The notes below the pieces were generated by a model. It did no database searches. It was not told the DNA's origin and saw only the letters and a program-made list of their open reading frames with translations. A stretch of DNA of 64,000 nucleotides from Chromohalobacter sarecensis (GTDB lineage Bacteria > Pseudomonadota > Gammaproteobacteria > Pseudomonadales > Halomonadaceae), in assembly GCF_023061135.1 (NCBI RefSeq), contig NZ_JAKGAN010000004.1, positions 248,001 through 312,000 of the forward strand, written 5' to 3'. The translations under genes and the position numbers were made by a program. Positions 22,938-33,441 of this stretch are shown piece by piece (positions within the stretch are counted from its first letter, which is position 1; each line of letters starts with the position of its first letter).

Positions 22938-23756
22938 TCACGAGGCGGCATTGTCGTCGGGCATGCTGCGCAGGCAGGCGGTGGGCAGTTGAATATCCAC
23001 CGCCACCGGCAGGTGGTCAGAAAACAATCGGTCGAGCACCTCGAAGCGTTCGGCGTGCAAGGCGTCGGAAATCAGAATGTGATCGAGCGCGCGGCGTGGC
23101 TGCCAGGCGGGATACGACAACGGCATCGCCACAGGGTGCAACGGTAGCGCATGGCAGAAGCGCTGGTGGGCGTTGATCTGATCCGGTGTGCAGTTGAGAT
23201 CGCCCATCACGACCACGTGGCGTAGCGGCTGAATGAGCTCGCTCAAGTAGTCGAGTTGCCGGGTACGCGCGCGATGCCCTAGTGCCAGGTGCGCCACGAC
23301 CAGGTGCAAGGCATCCGGACCATCGCCGAAGCGCGCGTGAATGGCGCCGCGTCCCGGTAACGTGCCGGGCAAGCGATACTCGTCTATCTGGCGCGGTGTC
23401 AGACGCGACAGCAGGCCATTGCTGTGCTGGGCGACACGCCCCAGGTTGCGGTTGAGCTGTTGGTAGTAGTGAGGAAACTCGGCCCGCGTGGCGAGATACT
23501 CGACCTGATTGACGTGTCCCGAGCGGAAGCTCCCCCCATCGACTTCCTGAAGGCCGACGATATCGTAGTCGCGCAGCATGTCGCCGATCAGATCGAGGCG
23601 TCCCTGGCGCTTGGGATGCGGCAACAGGTGCTGCCAACTGCGTGTCAGATAGTGATGATAGGCCGAGGTATGAATGCCGACCTGCAAGTTGCAGGTCAGC
23701 AGGCGTAGCGAGCGGGGCGCCTGGGAAGCAGGCGCCGCGGCGGTGGCGTTACTCAT
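22938..23756 (-). CDS. Endonuclease/exonuclease/phosphatase family protein
   Basis: 272 residues with the metal-dependent EEP fold. Signature positions are LLTCNLQVG (start), IVGLQEVDGG, NGLLSR, VAHLALGHRAR, VVMGDLNCTP, RALDHIL and SDHLPVAVDI, together giving the Asn, Glu, Asp and His residues of the active site. Such enzymes cleave phosphodiester bonds in nucleic acids or phospholipid head groups; the substrate here is unknown. No signal peptide is seen, so a cytoplasmic site is likely. The start overlaps the dsbA stop by 8 bp, so both are in one transcript. Confidence 0.85.
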   Translation of the reverse strand: MSNATAAAPASQAPRSLRLLTCNLQVGIHTSAYHHYLTRSWQHLLPHPKRQGRLDLIGDMLRDYDIVGLQEVDGGSFRSGHVNQVEYLATRAEFPHYYQQLNRNLGRVAQHSNGLLSRLTPRQIDEYRLPGTLPGRGAIHARFGDGPDALHLVVAHLALGHRARTRQLDYLSELIQPLRHVVVMGDLNCTPDQINAHQRFCHALPLHPVAMPLSYPAWQPRRALDHILISDALHAERFEVLDRLFSDHLPVAVDIQLPTACLRSMPDDNAAS

Positions 23757-24381
23757 TGCGTTCGCTGCGTACCTTGTCGATCAGGGCATCGGCGATCTTG
23801 GGCATGTTCTCCAGCGAGCCGGCGCTGCTGGGCGTGATCACGTAATGACCGTCGACGATCAGGGCGGGGACCCCCATGAGCTTGTAGCTGCGCATCTTGG
23901 CGTTGGCGCGATTGATCTGGCTTTTCACGCCGAAGGACTCGAGGGCATCGAGCGCGTCGTCCTTGCTGACGTCGTAATGAGTGAAGAACTCGGCGATGTC
24001 GTCCGGTTCGGTGAGGCGCTGACCTTTCTCGTGGATGGCATTGAAGAAATCGCTGTGCATTTCTTTCTGGATGCCCAACGCCTTGGCGGCGTAGAAGGCG
24101 CGCGCATGCTTGGTCCAGGTATCGCCCATGGTGGCCGGGATGCGCTGAAAGGCGACATCGTCGGGCAGCTCGTCGACCCAGGCATTGAGCGGCTCTTCGA
24201 GAGCGTAGCAATGTGGGCAGCCGTACCAGAACACCTCGTTGACCTCGATCTTGCCGTCCGGTACTTCGGTCTTCACGGGCTCGTCGAGTACCTTGTAATC
24301 TTCTCCGGCAACCGGGTCGGCGGCCATGACCAGCGTCGATAAACTCAGTCCGGTGACCAGCACCAGCAGTGACTTCAACAT
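23749..24381 (-). CDS. dsbA: Thiol:disulfide interchange protein DsbA
   Basis: 210 residues from the ATG at 24381, with AAGGAG seven bases upstream. It has a signal peptide (MLKSLLVLVTGLSLSTLVMA, cleaved before ADP), the active site CPHC in WYGCPHCYALEE near residue 53, and the cis-proline loop GVPALIVDG. DsbA introduces disulfides into proteins entering the periplasm. The gene lies upstream of an EEP-family gene with an 8-bp overlap; no dsbB is close by. Confidence 0.95.
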   Translation of the reverse strand: MLKSLLVLVTGLSLSTLVMAADPVAGEDYKVLDEPVKTEVPDGKIEVNEVFWYGCPHCYALEEPLNAWVDELPDDVAFQRIPATMGDTWTKHARAFYAAKALGIQKEMHSDFFNAIHEKGQRLTEPDDIAEFFTHYDVSKDDALDALESFGVKSQINRANAKMRSYKLMGVPALIVDGHYVITPSSAGSLENMPKIADALIDKVRSERNE

Positions 24382-24717
24382 GCAACTCTCCTTGCCTTGC
24401 ATAAAAAACAGAAAACGGGTGGCGAGCCTTCGTCGCCTCCCATGGTGACACCTTTGAGCCGCTTCAGTGTCTCGGGTTCCCTAGCGACTCATGCGATACA
24501 CGGGCTTGGCACTCAGTCTCCCAGTGATACCACCCCAGCGGGTACCGAGGAAAGAGGGATCTCATGGAAACGGAGACTGTCGCCATGCTCTATCTTGCGC
24601 TGCGCATCGAGAGCGCCATGAGACGTGGCCTCGGCACGTAATGATACACTGTGTGGCAAACGGCCCACTCCATGGACATTCGCCGCTCTCGGGCGGCAGG
24701 CTCAGTCGAGACTCATC
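24382..24717. other. Intergenic region between dsbA and engB
   Basis: 336 bp between divergent genes. I see no credible gene, RNA or strong repeat. The likely content is promoters: for engB an extended -10 (TG-A-TACACT, 24642-24650) is the best candidate, about 68 bases before the ATG, with a poor -35. Confidence 0.4.
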
Positions 24718-25341
24718 ATGCAAGATGGCAAGATCAACTACCAGACCGCGCGTTTTTTGATCAGTGCGCCGCGCTTGGCCTTGTGCCCTCCTGATACGGG
24801 CGCGGAAGTGGCGTTCGCGGGGCGTTCCAATGCCGGCAAGTCGAGCGCGATCAACACCCTGACTCAGCAGAAGGCGCTGGCGCGTACCTCGAAGACGCCG
24901 GGGCGCACGCAACTGATCAACTTCTTCACCCTCGCGAACGATGAAGCGTACCGGCTGGTGGATCTGCCTGGTTACGGCTTCGCCAAGGTCCCGGACCAGG
25001 TCAAACTGGAATGGCAGCGTCACTTGAGCGAGTACCTGTACGAGCGTGAAGCGCTCAAGGGCCTGATGTTGGTCATGGACGTGCGGCACCCGCTGAGCGA
25101 GTTCGACCAGATGATGCTGGGCTGGGCCGACGAGAAGGCGATGCCCGTGCATATTCTGCTGACCAAGGCCGACAAGCTTAAGCCCGGGGCGGCCAAGTCA
25201 TCGCTGCTGGCGGTGCGGCGTCAGCTCGCCGAGTGGGAAGACCTGGTCAGCGTGCAGTTGTTCTCGGCGCTCAAGCGGCAAGGCGTCGACGAGGCATGCG
25301 CGCGCATGGATACCTGGCTCTGTGAGCGGGATGCTGGGTGA
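24718..25341 (+). CDS. engB: Ribosome biogenesis GTPase EngB (YihA/YsxC)
   Basis: 207 residues from the ATG at 24718, matching the family (E. coli 210); a longer frame upstream is open but not family-like. The GTPase motifs are complete: G1 GRSNAGKSS (35-43), G2 Thr in [13 protein letters not shown]3 DLPGYG, G4 TKADK and G5 SALK. EngB assists large-subunit ribosome assembly. It converges on yigB across a 22-bp gap. Confidence 0.95.
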   Translation: MQDGKINYQTARFLISAPRLALCPPDTGAEVAFAGRSNAGKSSAINTLTQQKALARTSKTPGRTQLINFFTLANDEAYRLVDLPGYGFAKVPDQVKLEWQRHLSEYLYEREALKGLMLVMDVRHPLSEFDQMMLGWADEKAMPVHILLTKADKLKPGAAKSSLLAVRRQLAEWEDLVSVQLFSALKRQGVDEACARMDTWLCERDAG

Positions 25342-25363
25342 TGCAGAGACTTTCAGATAGTGC

Positions 25364-26089
25364 TTAGGGCGTCAGGCTGGTGAGCAGCGTGGGAAGCTCA
25401 CGAACATGGGTCAGTCTATGCACGCCCGGGAGAGGTACGCCGGGTCCTTCGCCCTTAGCGTCGATCCAGGCCACCTGCATGCCCAGGCGCTGCGCGGGTA
25501 GCACGTCCTCGCGCCAGGAATCACCCACATGCAGGGCCTGCGACGGCCGAGCACGAAGCCTTGCCAACGCTGCGAGGAAAGCGCGCGGGTCGGGCTTGGG
25601 GGCATGCAGCTCGCCTGCGGCGATCATCACGCTGAAATGCTCGGCCAGATCCAGGCGCTTGAGGTCGGCGTTGCCGTTGGTGATCGCGGCGATCCGATAG
25701 CTCCGGCGCAGCGTGTCGAGCATGGCCACTACCTCGGGATAGGGCGTGAGGTCATGGCGCAGGTCGAGAAAATGCGCGATGGCATGCGCTGCCCACAGAC
25801 GCGCCCGCAGGCGAGGCAGCCCGTAGGTTTCCACCAACTCGAACAACGCGCGTTCGCGAATCCAGGTGAAGTCGCCGCGCTTGAGCGGAAAGCGTCGCGC
25901 CACGTCGAGACGGTGCTGCTGATACGTGCTCAACGGGTAATCTGTCATGAATGCGTTGGTGGCGTCTGGTGAGGCGGCGGCGAGGGCATCGCTGAGCCAT
26001 TGATAATGCCCGGTTTCGGCACGCTCGAGAACCGGGCGGTTGTTCCACAGCGTGTCATCGAGATCGAAGGTCAGCGCGGTTATCGCCAT
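25364..26089 (-). CDS. yigB: HAD-family phosphatase, YigB-like
   Basis: 241 residues with the haloacid dehalogenase fold. Motif I is FDLDDTLW at the start, motif II AAITNGN in the middle, motif III Lys in HAPKPDPRAF, motif IV GDSWREDV. E. coli YigB dephosphorylates 5-amino-6-ribitylamino-uracil phosphate in riboflavin synthesis. The match is supported by the order dapF-DUF484-xerC-yigB, the same as in E. coli. The true substrate here is inferred. It is the last gene of the operon that begins at argH or lysA. Confidence 0.85.
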   Translation of the reverse strand: MAITALTFDLDDTLWNNRPVLERAETGHYQWLSDALAAASPDATNAFMTDYPLSTYQQHRLDVARRFPLKRGDFTWIRERALFELVETYGLPRLRARLWAAHAIAHFLDLRHDLTPYPEVVAMLDTLRRSYRIAAITNGNADLKRLDLAEHFSVMIAAGELHAPKPDPRAFLAALARLRARPSQALHVGDSWREDVLPAQRLGMQVAWIDAKGEGPGVPLPGVHRLTHVRELPTLLTSLTP

Positions 26090-26128
26090 TGGGGTCGCCT
26101 CTAGAGCCGTGAGTCAGAAATGTGAGTC

Positions 26129-27025
26129 TCAGCCTTCGCCGGGCGTTTTGTGACGCCGGGCGCGGGGATGTGCCTGATCGTAGGCGTCGGCGAGATGCTG
26201 CCAGTCGAGACGCGTATAGACCTGAGTGGTGGACAGATTGGCATGCCCCAGCAGTTCCTGGACGGCACGCAGGTCCTGGCTCGATTCGAGCATATGGCTG
26301 GCGAAGGAGTGGCGCAGGCGATGCGGGTGCAGATGTTCGGGCAGGCCGCGCTCGCGGGCAAGATGCACGAGGCGCTTCTGCACCGCACGATGCCCGAGGC
26401 GTGCACCACGCTGACCGACGAACAGCGCACTTTCCTGCTCGTCGGCCAACTGACCACGGACCTCGAGCCATGTCGCCAGCGCTGCCTGGGCACGACTGCC
26501 GAGGGGCATCTGACGCGGCTTGCTGCCCTTGCCCATGACCCGCACGCGGCGCGCCTCCAGATCGGTGATATTCAGCGCCGTCAACTCCGCCAGACGCAGC
26601 CCGCAGGAGTAGAACAGCTCCAGCATGGCCTGGTCGCGCACGGCCAGTGGGGTGTCGTCGTGCGGCGTGTCCAGGAAGCGTGATAACTGATCGACATCCA
26701 CCGGACGCGGCAGGTGCTGAGGTTGCCGGGGTGTCTGGGTCAAGGCCACGGGATTGTGAGCGAGCACGCTGCTGTGCACCAGGTGATCGGCGAAGCGCGA
26801 TAGCGCGGCGCGGCGCCGGGCGAGACTACGCGGGGCCAGGCCTCGGGTGCGCTCGGCGCCCAGGAAGCGGCGCACCAGGGCGACATCCAGCGTGGACCAG
26901 GCGTCGATGTCATGCGCTTCGAGGAAATGCGCCAGCGCGGTCAGGTCGCGCCGGTAGGCATCCAACGTCGCGGGGCTGGCATACCCCGCCAGGGCGCGCA
27001 GGAAGTCTTCAATCGCGGCGTGCAT
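26129..27025 (-). CDS. xerC: Tyrosine recombinase XerC
   Basis: 298 residues from the ATG at 27025, exactly the length of E. coli XerC. The catalytic set is complete: Arg144 (CGLRLAEL), Lys167 (GKGSK), His235 and Arg238 (HRLRH), His261 (LLGHANLSTTQ) and nucleophile Tyr270 (QVYTRLD). With XerD it resolves chromosome dimers at dif. It is the housekeeping enzyme, not a mobile-element integrase, as shown by its setting downstream of dapF and DUF484. The start lies inside the end of the DUF484 gene (17-bp overlap). Confidence 0.95.
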   Translation of the reverse strand: MHAAIEDFLRALAGYASPATLDAYRRDLTALAHFLEAHDIDAWSTLDVALVRRFLGAERTRGLAPRSLARRRAALSRFADHLVHSSVLAHNPVALTQTPRQPQHLPRPVDVDQLSRFLDTPHDDTPLAVRDQAMLELFYSCGLRLAELTALNITDLEARRVRVMGKGSKPRQMPLGSRAQAALATWLEVRGQLADEQESALFVGQRGARLGHRAVQKRLVHLARERGLPEHLHPHRLRHSFASHMLESSQDLRAVQELLGHANLSTTQVYTRLDWQHLADAYDQAHPRARRHKTPGEG

Positions 27026-27728
27026 GCGGGATATCCAGTCGGATAAGCAAGCGCCCGACGATTTCGCCGAGGTAATCGGTGAACAGGGTATCGAGCGTGG
27101 CACGGAAGTGCTCGCTCTCCTGGCTGGCCAGCAGCAGGTAGCCGAGCGGCTCGCCCATGGTCAGGCGCGTTACGGCGCATGAGCCGCTGCTCTCGGGCGG
27201 TTCGGAATGCGGGAGGAGATGTTGCCACGCCTCCCGCGAGAGCTGGGTGCAGCGGCTGTTGTGGCCGTCGAGAAGTTGTTCCAAGGCGTCGCGTGCAGTG
27301 TCGTCGAGACACAACCGGGGTGGCTGTATGGCGCTGCGATCGTGGGGTGAGTCCAGCCACAAGGCGACCGCCTGGGTGCGAAAGCGCTCGCTGAGCTGGG
27401 TCGATAGGGCCTCGCCCAGCGCGTCGACGTTTTCCGCCTCGAGTAATGCCAGGATCAACGAGCGTGTGCGCTGATACTGCGCCTCGTTGTGACGCGCCGT
27501 CTCCAACAGATGCTCGAGGCGCCATTCGGCGGTCTCGGCGCGCTCGCGCAGGTCGTGCACGAGACGTTCGAGCAGCGAAATCGCGCCTTGGGTCTGGGGG
27601 TGCGGCACTTTTAGCTGTTGGAGCAGTCCCTCTCGGCCGACGAAGAAGTCGGGATGACGGGCCAGCCAATGCGCGACTCGCTCGGGGTCGAGCGTCGTGC
27701 GTGGCTCGGGCGCCTGGGCTTGGGACAT
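27009..27728 (-). CDS. DUF484 family protein (YigA-like)
   Basis: 239 residues from the ATG at 27728, behind AGGAG. The N-terminal part has the DUF484 pattern VAHWLARHPDFFVGREGLLQQLKVPHPQTQGAISLLERL (position about 13-52), then a coiled-coil region (residues 50-85), then a GAF-like fold with LGYLLLASQESEHF. The family is conserved between dapF and xerC in many gammaproteobacteria but has no firm function; some members are suspected regulators because of the GAF-like domain. The neighbour order supports the assignment. Confidence 0.88.
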   Translation of the reverse strand: MSQAQAPEPRTTLDPERVAHWLARHPDFFVGREGLLQQLKVPHPQTQGAISLLERLVHDLRERAETAEWRLEHLLETARHNEAQYQRTRSLILALLEAENVDALGEALSTQLSERFRTQAVALWLDSPHDRSAIQPPRLCLDDTARDALEQLLDGHNSRCTQLSREAWQHLLPHSEPPESSGSCAVTRLTMGEPLGYLLLASQESEHFRATLDTLFTDYLGEIVGRLLIRLDIPHARRD

Positions 27729-27803
27729 GCGTATGTTCTCCTGTGTTTCCGTCTTGCGTGCCGTATCGTTGTTTGCAGGTTCTCCGGGCACTCGGCAATG
27801 CTG

Positions 27804-28637
27804 CTAAGGCAGCGCGATACGTCCCTCGAAGACGCTGGTAGCGGGGCCGATCATCACCATGGGGGCATCTTCGGTGGGCCATTCCACGGTTAGTGTGCCA
27901 CCGGGTAGGTGAACATCGACGGGACTCTCGAACAACCCGCGTCGGATGCCGGTGGCCACCGCTGCGCAGGCGCCGGTGCCGCAGGCCAGCGTTTCGCCGC
28001 TACCACGTTCGAAGACCCGCAGGCGCGCCTCGTGACGCGAGACGACCTGCAGGAAGCCCACGTTGACGCGTCGAGGGAAGCGCACGTGGCGTTCGATGAG
28101 CGGGCCCAGGCGTGCCACCGGCGCGCTATCGACATCGTCGACCACGAGGACGGCGTGGGGGTTGCCCATCGAGACCACGCCGATTTCCCAGCGTGCGTCG
28201 TCGACCTCCAGGGTATGCGTGGGCGCATCGGTCGGGGCGTCGAAGGGCACCGCCTCGGGCGCGAAACGCGGCACGCCCATGTTCACGCGGACCCGCTCGT
28301 CTTCCTCGACGCGCAGGGTCAGGGGCCCGGCCTGGGTTTCGACGCGGATTTCGCGCTTGTGGGTTAGCCCCGCTCCGCGTACGAAACGCGCGAAGCAGCG
28401 GGCGCCGTTACCGCAATTCTCCACCTCGTGGCCGTCGGCGTTGAAGATGCGGTAACGGAAATCCATCTCCGGGTCGCGTGGCGGCTCGACCAGCAGCAAC
28501 TGATCGAAACCGATGCCGAGATGACGGTTGGCCAACTGCTGGATGCGTTCGGTGTCGAGTCGCGCCCGCTGGGTGACCAGGTCGACCACCATGAAGTCAT
28601 TGCTCAGCCCGTGCATCTTGGTGAAATGCAGCAGCAT
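27804..28637 (-). CDS. dapF: Diaminopimelate epimerase
   Basis: 277 residues from the ATG at 28637. It converts LL- to meso-diaminopimelate, used for peptidoglycan and lysine. The two catalytic cysteines are Cys75 (ENCGNGARC) and Cys219 (ACGTGACA). N-terminal [19 protein letters not shown] is typical. The start overlaps the lysA stop (TGATG), so translation is coupled, and the product is the substrate of LysA. A slightly longer start exists but overlaps lysA more. Confidence 0.97.
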   Translation of the reverse strand: MLLHFTKMHGLSNDFMVVDLVTQRARLDTERIQQLANRHLGIGFDQLLLVEPPRDPEMDFRYRIFNADGHEVENCGNGARCFARFVRGAGLTHKREIRVETQAGPLTLRVEEDERVRVNMGVPRFAPEAVPFDAPTDAPTHTLEVDDARWEIGVVSMGNPHAVLVVDDVDSAPVARLGPLIERHVRFPRRVNVGFLQVVSRHEARLRVFERGSGETLACGTGACAAVATGIRRGLFESPVDVHLPGGTLTVEWPTEDAPMVMIGPATSVFEGRIALP

Positions 28638-29893
28638 CAGGACGGCTCCGCCAGGCGGTGCTCGCCGGCCCACAAGTCGGCGAGCGTCTCGCGTTCGCGC
28701 ACGACCTGCGCGCTGTCGCCGTCGACCATGATCTCGGCGGGACGTGGCCGGCTATTGTAATTGGAAGCCATCACGAAGCCGTAGGCCCCGGCCGAGCGCA
28801 CTGCGAGCAGATCGCCCGGCGCGATGGCCAGTTCACGCGCCTTGCCGAGGAAGTCGCCGGTTTCACAGACCGGACCGACCACGTCGTAGAGCGCCGTCTC
28901 ACGGGGCGCTCGAGTATCGACCGGGACGATGCGTTGCCATGCTTGATACAGCGCGGGACGAATCAGATCGTTCATGCCGGCGTCGACGATGGCGAAATGC
29001 TGGGTCTCGCCGGGCTTCAGGTATTCGACGCGGGTCACCAGCACGCCGGCGTTGGCGGCGATCGAGCGGCCCGGCTCGAAGAGCAGCGTCAGGTCGCGGC
29101 CGTCGAGGCGCTCGAGCAGGGCCCGGGCGTAATCGTAGGGCGCGGGCGGTTGCTCGTCTTGATAGGGCACGCCGAGGCCGCCACCCAGGTCGAGATGCTC
29201 GATGGTAATACCCGCCTCGTGCAGGCGGTCGAGCAGTACCAGCAGTCGGTCCAGGGCGTCGAGGAAGGGCGCTAGCTCGGTCAGCTGTGAGCCGATGTGG
29301 CAGTCCAGGCCGACGACCTCGAGATTCTCCAGCTCGGCGGCCCGCTGATAGACCGCGAAGGCGTCATCGACGGCGATGCCGAACTTGTTGGCCTTGAGAC
29401 CGGTGGAAATGTACGGGTGGGTCCTGGCGTCGACGTCGGGATTGACGCGCAACGAGACTCGCGCCACCTGGCCGCAGTCACCGGCGACCTGGTTCAGACG
29501 CTCGAGCTCGGGCAGCGACTCCACGTTGAAGCACTTGATGCCGACTTCCAATGCGCGTGCCATCTCGTCGGCCTGCTTGGCGACGCCGGAAAACACCACC
29601 TTGGCGGGATCGCCGCCGGCGGCCAGCACGCGCTCCAACTCGCCCTGGGAGACGATGTCGAACCCCGCACCGAGGCGTGCCAGCAGGTCGAGTACGGCGA
29701 GGTTGGCATTGGCCTTCACTGCGTAGCAGATCAGGTGCGGATGCTCTCCCAGCGCCTCGCTGTAGGCCTTGAAGTGACGCGTGAAGGTCGCCCGCGAATA
29801 TACGTAACAGGGCGTGCCGAAACGCTTGGCGATGTCGGCCAGCGGGACGTCTTCAGCGTAGAGTTGGCCGTCGCGGTAATTGAAATGATCCAT
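28637..29893 (-). CDS. lysA: Diaminopimelate decarboxylase
   Basis: 418 residues. It makes lysine from meso-diaminopimelate with PLP bound to Lys60 ([10 protein letters not shown]). Other group IV decarboxylase landmarks are [22 protein letters not shown] and the substrate-binding CETGDFLG with its Cys. The gene follows lptM by 2 bp and overlaps dapF, forming the lptM-lysA-dapF block also common in pseudomonads. Confidence 0.97.
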   Translation of the reverse strand: MDHFNYRDGQLYAEDVPLADIAKRFGTPCYVYSRATFTRHFKAYSEALGEHPHLICYAVKANANLAVLDLLARLGAGFDIVSQGELERVLAAGGDPAKVVFSGVAKQADEMARALEVGIKCFNVESLPELERLNQVAGDCGQVARVSLRVNPDVDARTHPYISTGLKANKFGIAVDDAFAVYQRAAELENLEVVGLDCHIGSQLTELAPFLDALDRLLVLLDRLHEAGITIEHLDLGGGLGVPYQDEQPPAPYDYARALLERLDGRDLTLLFEPGRSIAANAGVLVTRVEYLKPGETQHFAIVDAGMNDLIRPALYQAWQRIVPVDTRAPRETALYDVVGPVCETGDFLGKARELAIAPGDLLAVRSAGAYGFVMASNYNSRPRPAEIMVDGDSAQVVRERETLADLWAGEHRLAEPS

Positions 29894-29895
29894 CG

Positions 29896-30114
29896 TCAGT
29901 CTGCGTCGCTGTCGGATTGGGAAGAGGCGTCGTCCTGGCCTTGGTCAGTGTCATCTTCGCCCTGGTCGGCGTCGTCTTCATAGGCGCCCGCCGGATCGTA
30001 CTGCTCGCTGGCCTGTTCGTCATCGGGCATGTAGAGCGGCCCCTTCTGGCCGCAACCGGCGAGGGTGAGCAGGGCGATGCCGAGGGCGGCCAGTATCGGA
30101 AGTAAACGCATCAT
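29896..30114 (-). CDS. lptM: Small outer-membrane lipoprotein LptM (YifL)
   Basis: 72 residues. The signal ends in the lipobox LAGC, and the mature part begins [12 protein letters not shown], the conserved segment of LptM/YifL. In E. coli this short N-terminal part binds the LptDE lipopolysaccharide translocon and helps LptD form its disulfides. The last 45 residues are almost all D, E, Q, S and G, very acidic, as expected for a periplasmic protein in a halophile. Start overlaps the argH stop by four bases (ATGA); lysA begins 2 bp after. Confidence 0.85.
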   Translation of the reverse strand: MMRLLPILAALGIALLTLAGCGQKGPLYMPDDEQASEQYDPAGAYEDDADQGEDDTDQGQDDASSQSDSDAD

Positions 30115-31514
30115 GCCTCCTGTCGCAGCGTAGCGAGCGCGTCACGGGCGCGCTGGGCGGCAGCGCGGACCTGATCCGGTGCGGTGCCGCCGATGTGATT
30201 GCGTGCCGCCACCGAGCCTTCCAGCGTCAGCACCTCGAAGACGTCGGCCTGGATGGCGTCGGAGAATTGGCGCAATTCGTCGAGGGACATCTCCGACAGA
30301 TCCTTCTGCTCGCGCAGGCCCAGCGCCACGGCCTGACCGACGATCTCATGGGCGTCGCGGAAGGCCACGCCGGCACGCACCAGGTAGTCCGCCAGGTCGG
30401 TGGCGGTGGAGAAGCCCTTGCGCGCGGCCTCGAACATGTTGTCCGCCTTGGCCTCGATGGCCGGTGCCATGTCGGCGAACGCCTTGAGACAGCCTTGCAC
30501 GGTGTCGAGGGTGTCGAACAGCGGTTCCTTGTCTTCCTGATTATCCTTGTTGTAAGCCAGCGGCTGCGACTTCATCAGCGTCAACAGGCCCATCAGGTGG
30601 CCATAGACGCGGCCGGTCTTGCCGCGCACCAGCTCGGGCACGTCGGGATTCTTCTTCTGTGGCATGATCGACGAGCCGGTGCAGAAACGGTCGGGCAGGT
30701 CGATGAAGTCGAACTGGGCGCTGGTCCACAGCACCAGTTCTTCGCTCATGCGCGACAGGTGCATCAACAGCACGCTGGCGAAGGCGCCGAATTCGATGGC
30801 GAAGTCGCGGTCGCTGACCGCGTCGAGGCTGTTCTCGGCGGGGCGCTCGAACCCCAGCAACTCGGCGGTAACGTGGCGGTCGATGGGATAAGTGGTGCCG
30901 GCCAGTGCGGCGGCGCCCAGCGGCATCACGTTGACGCGCTTACGGCAGTCCAGCAGGCGTTCGTGATCGCGAGCGAGCATTTCCTGCCAGGCCAGCAGAT
31001 GATGGCCGAAGGTCACCGGCTGGGCGGTCTGCAGGTGCGTGAAGCCGGGCATGATGGTATCGGCCTCGCGCGCGGCCAGCTCGATCAGCCCTTCGCGCAG
31101 ACGAGAGAGTTCGGCCGCGACGACATCGATCTCGTCGCGCAGATAAAGCCGGATGTCGGTGGCGATCTGGTCGTTGCGCGAGCGCCCGGTATGCAGCTTC
31201 TTGCCGGTGATGCCGATTTTTTCGGTCAGCCGAGCCTCGATGTTCATGTGCACGTCTTCGAGTTCCACCGACCAGGGAAACTGCTCGGCGTCGATTTCTC
31301 GCTCGATCTCGCCGAGGCCTTGCACGATGGTCTCGCGCTCATCGACGGTGAGCACGCCGACACGTTCGAGCATGGTGGCATGGGCGATGGAGCCGCGAAT
31401 GTCGTGACGATAGAGGCGACGGTCGAACGCCACCGAAGCCGTGAAACGTGCCACGAAAGCATCGGTAGGTTCGCTGAAGCGTCCGCCCCAGGATTGGTTG
31501 GTCGTATTGCTCAT
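30111..31514 (-). CDS. argH: Argininosuccinate lyase
   Basis: 467 residues from the ATG at 31514, preceded by AGGAC; a 47-codon extension upstream has no family similarity. It cleaves argininosuccinate to arginine and fumarate in the last step of arginine synthesis. Motifs: HTGRSRNDQ (108-116), GFTHLQ with catalytic His160, and the mobile signature loop [11 protein letters not shown] (280-290) with the catalytic serine. It is divergent from hemC, as in pseudomonads, and overlaps lptM. Confidence 0.97.
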   Translation of the reverse strand: MSNTTNQSWGGRFSEPTDAFVARFTASVAFDRRLYRHDIRGSIAHATMLERVGVLTVDERETIVQGLGEIEREIDAEQFPWSVELEDVHMNIEARLTEKIGITGKKLHTGRSRNDQIATDIRLYLRDEIDVVAAELSRLREGLIELAAREADTIMPGFTHLQTAQPVTFGHHLLAWQEMLARDHERLLDCRKRVNVMPLGAAALAGTTYPIDRHVTAELLGFERPAENSLDAVSDRDFAIEFGAFASVLLMHLSRMSEELVLWTSAQFDFIDLPDRFCTGSSIMPQKKNPDVPELVRGKTGRVYGHLMGLLTLMKSQPLAYNKDNQEDKEPLFDTLDTVQGCLKAFADMAPAIEAKADNMFEAARKGFSTATDLADYLVRAGVAFRDAHEIVGQAVALGLREQKDLSEMSLDELRQFSDAIQADVFEVLTLEGSVAARNHIGGTAPDQVRAAAQRARDALATLRQEA

Positions 31515-31697
31515 CGGGCGTGGCGTCCTGCTGGGTCGAGATGATGATGCCCTGAGTGTACCAGAGTCGGCGCCGCTGGCGAGGCGGGACAAGGCGCGGG
31601 AACGCTGAGGACGGGATTTTTCCTCGACCGGGGACTGCTTTATGATGATAGTCATCCCCGCCGCCGAAGTAGGTGTGCGCCCATTGAGGAGAGTCCA

Positions 31698-32642
31698 ATG
31701 CCCGCCATGCAGACACTGCGCATCGCCACCCGACAGAGCCGTCTCGCATTATGGCAGGCCGAGCATGTCAAGGCTCGGCTGATGGCGCTACATCCCGGGC
31801 TCGAGGTGGAACTGGTCGCCATGACCACGCGCGGCGACAAGATTCTCGATTCGCCGCTGTCCAAGGTCGGCGGCAAGGGGCTCTTCGTCAAGGAACTGGA
31901 GGAGGCGCTGCTGGATGGACGCGCCGATATCGCCGTGCACTCGATGAAGGATGTACCGATGCACTTCCCTGAAGGGCTGGGGCTGTCGGTGATTCTGGAG
32001 AGTAGCGCACCGACGGATGCTTTCGTCTCCAACGAGTACACCACTCTGGATGCCTTGCCCGAGGGCGTGCGCGTAGGCACCTCGAGCCTGCGCCGGGGCC
32101 TGCAGGTCAAGGAAGCGCGCCCCGATCTGGAGGTGCTCAACCTGCGTGGCAACGTACAGACACGTTTGGGCAAGCTCGATGCCGGCGAATTCGAGGCGAT
32201 CATCCTCGCCACCTCGGGGCTCGAACGGCTCGAACTCGGCCACCGCATCACCCAGGAACTGCCGCCGGAAGTCAGCCTGCCGGCCTGCGGGCAGGGCGCG
32301 TTGGGTATCGAATGTCGCTATGACGATGAAACGCTGCTCGAGGTTCTGGCGCCGCTCGATCATGCGCAGACGGCGACTCGAGTGCGCGCCGAACGCGCCA
32401 TGAACACACGCCTGGATGGTGGTTGTCAGGTACCCATCGGCGGCTACGCGGTGCTCGAGAATGGCGACCGCACGTTATGGCTGCGGGCACTGGTCGGGGA
32501 TCCGGACGGCTCGCATGTGTTGCGCGCCGAGGGGCGTGGCTCGGCCGACGAGCCTGAAGCGCTGGGTGTGCGTATCGCCGAGTCGCTGCTCGATCAAGGC
32601 GCCGGCGAGATTCTCGCGGATGTGTACGGCCAGGAGGAATGA
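31698..32642 (+). CDS. hemC: Hydroxymethylbilane synthase (porphobilinogen deaminase)
   Basis: 314 residues. It joins four porphobilinogen units into the linear tetrapyrrole preuroporphyrinogen. The dipyrromethane cofactor is attached to Cys243 ([10 protein letters not shown]). Also seen are [49 protein letters not shown] and [18 protein letters not shown] lies before the first ATG; a second ATG three codons later is possible. It starts the hemC-hemD-hemX-hemY operon; a -10-like TATGAT at 31641-31646 is a weak promoter candidate. Confidence 0.97.
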   Translation: MPAMQTLRIATRQSRLALWQAEHVKARLMALHPGLEVELVAMTTRGDKILDSPLSKVGGKGLFVKELEEALLDGRADIAVHSMKDVPMHFPEGLGLSVILESSAPTDAFVSNEYTTLDALPEGVRVGTSSLRRGLQVKEARPDLEVLNLRGNVQTRLGKLDAGEFEAIILATSGLERLELGHRITQELPPEVSLPACGQGALGIECRYDDETLLEVLAPLDHAQTATRVRAERAMNTRLDGGCQVPIGGYAVLENGDRTLWLRALVGDPDGSHVLRAEGRGSADEPEALGVRIAESLLDQGAGEILADVYGQEE

Positions 32643-33394
32643 GCGCCGCGTCACGCATCCTGGTGACGCGCCCCGGGGAAGGCGGCGAACGGCTTTCTAA
32701 GGCCTTGTCGGAGGCGGGATTCGTGCCCGCCCGTCCGGCATTGATGGACTTGCAGCCGCTCGGCGTCGATGAGGTCAAGCGCGGGCCTTTGCTGGATGTC
32801 GATCAGTACGACGTGGTGGTCGTGACCAGCCCTTTTGCCGCCGAGTGCCTGGTCGAGTGGCTCGATCGTTATTGGCCGCAATTGCCGCAGGGGCCGCGTT
32901 TTTATGCGCTGGGTGTGGCCACGGCGACGACGCTTTACCGTGGCCTGGACATCAAGGCGAGTGTGCCCGATCCCGGCCTGGGTACGACCAGCGAGGCGCT
33001 GTTGGCGATGCGCTCGCTGGCCCGGCTCGACGGCCAGCGGGTGCTGGTTGTCGGCGGAATGGGCGGGCGTCAACTGCTCGGACAGACGCTCGAGGCGCGT
33101 GGCGCACGCGCCACTAAGCTGGCACTCTATCGGCGCGTTTATACGGCGCCGGAGGCGACCGCTGCCGACTGGCTCGCCACCGGCGATTTCACGGCGATGA
33201 CCGTGACCAGTGGCGAATTGCTCGAGCATCTGGTTATCTGGTGCGGACAGGCGGCGTTGAACAAACCGCTAATCGTTTCCAGTCAGCGTTTGGCTACACT
33301 GGCAGACACGATGGGCTTCGCTTCGTTACACGTGGCGCAGGGCGCGACGCCCGAGGCCTTGGTGACCGCCGTACAGGAAGTAGGCGACACGTGA
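32639..33394 (+). CDS. hemD: Uroporphyrinogen-III synthase
   Basis: 251 residues, low family conservation but clear features: [22 protein letters not shown] at the N-terminus, [16 protein letters not shown] (the S/N-A pattern of the first domain), [21 protein letters not shown] and [12 protein letters not shown]. It closes the linear tetrapyrrole made by HemC with inversion of ring D. It overlaps hemC by four bases, supporting coupled synthesis of consecutive enzymes. Confidence 0.92.
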   Translation: MSAASRILVTRPGEGGERLSKALSEAGFVPARPALMDLQPLGVDEVKRGPLLDVDQYDVVVVTSPFAAECLVEWLDRYWPQLPQGPRFYALGVATATTLYRGLDIKASVPDPGLGTTSEALLAMRSLARLDGQRVLVVGGMGGRQLLGQTLEARGARATKLALYRRVYTAPEATAADWLATGDFTAMTVTSGELLEHLVIWCGQAALNKPLIVSSQRLATLADTMGFASLHVAQGATPEALVTAVQEVGDT

Positions 33395-33441
33395 CGCGCC
33401 GACGTTGATCACGATGAGTTTGAGAAAAGGGCTAGCGACAC

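Noticed and set aside
24397-24621. 74-codon plus-strand frame between dsbA and engB
   Set aside because: No ribosome site, low-complexity translation and no resemblance to a family.
26129-27025. xerC as the integrase of a mobile element
   Set aside because: Length, context (dapF-DUF484-xerC-yigB) and sequence fit the housekeeping dimer-resolution enzyme, and no att-like repeats flank it.
30195-31544. 449-codon plus-strand frame opposite argH
   Set aside because: Shadow of the argH coding sequence, lacking any family similarity.
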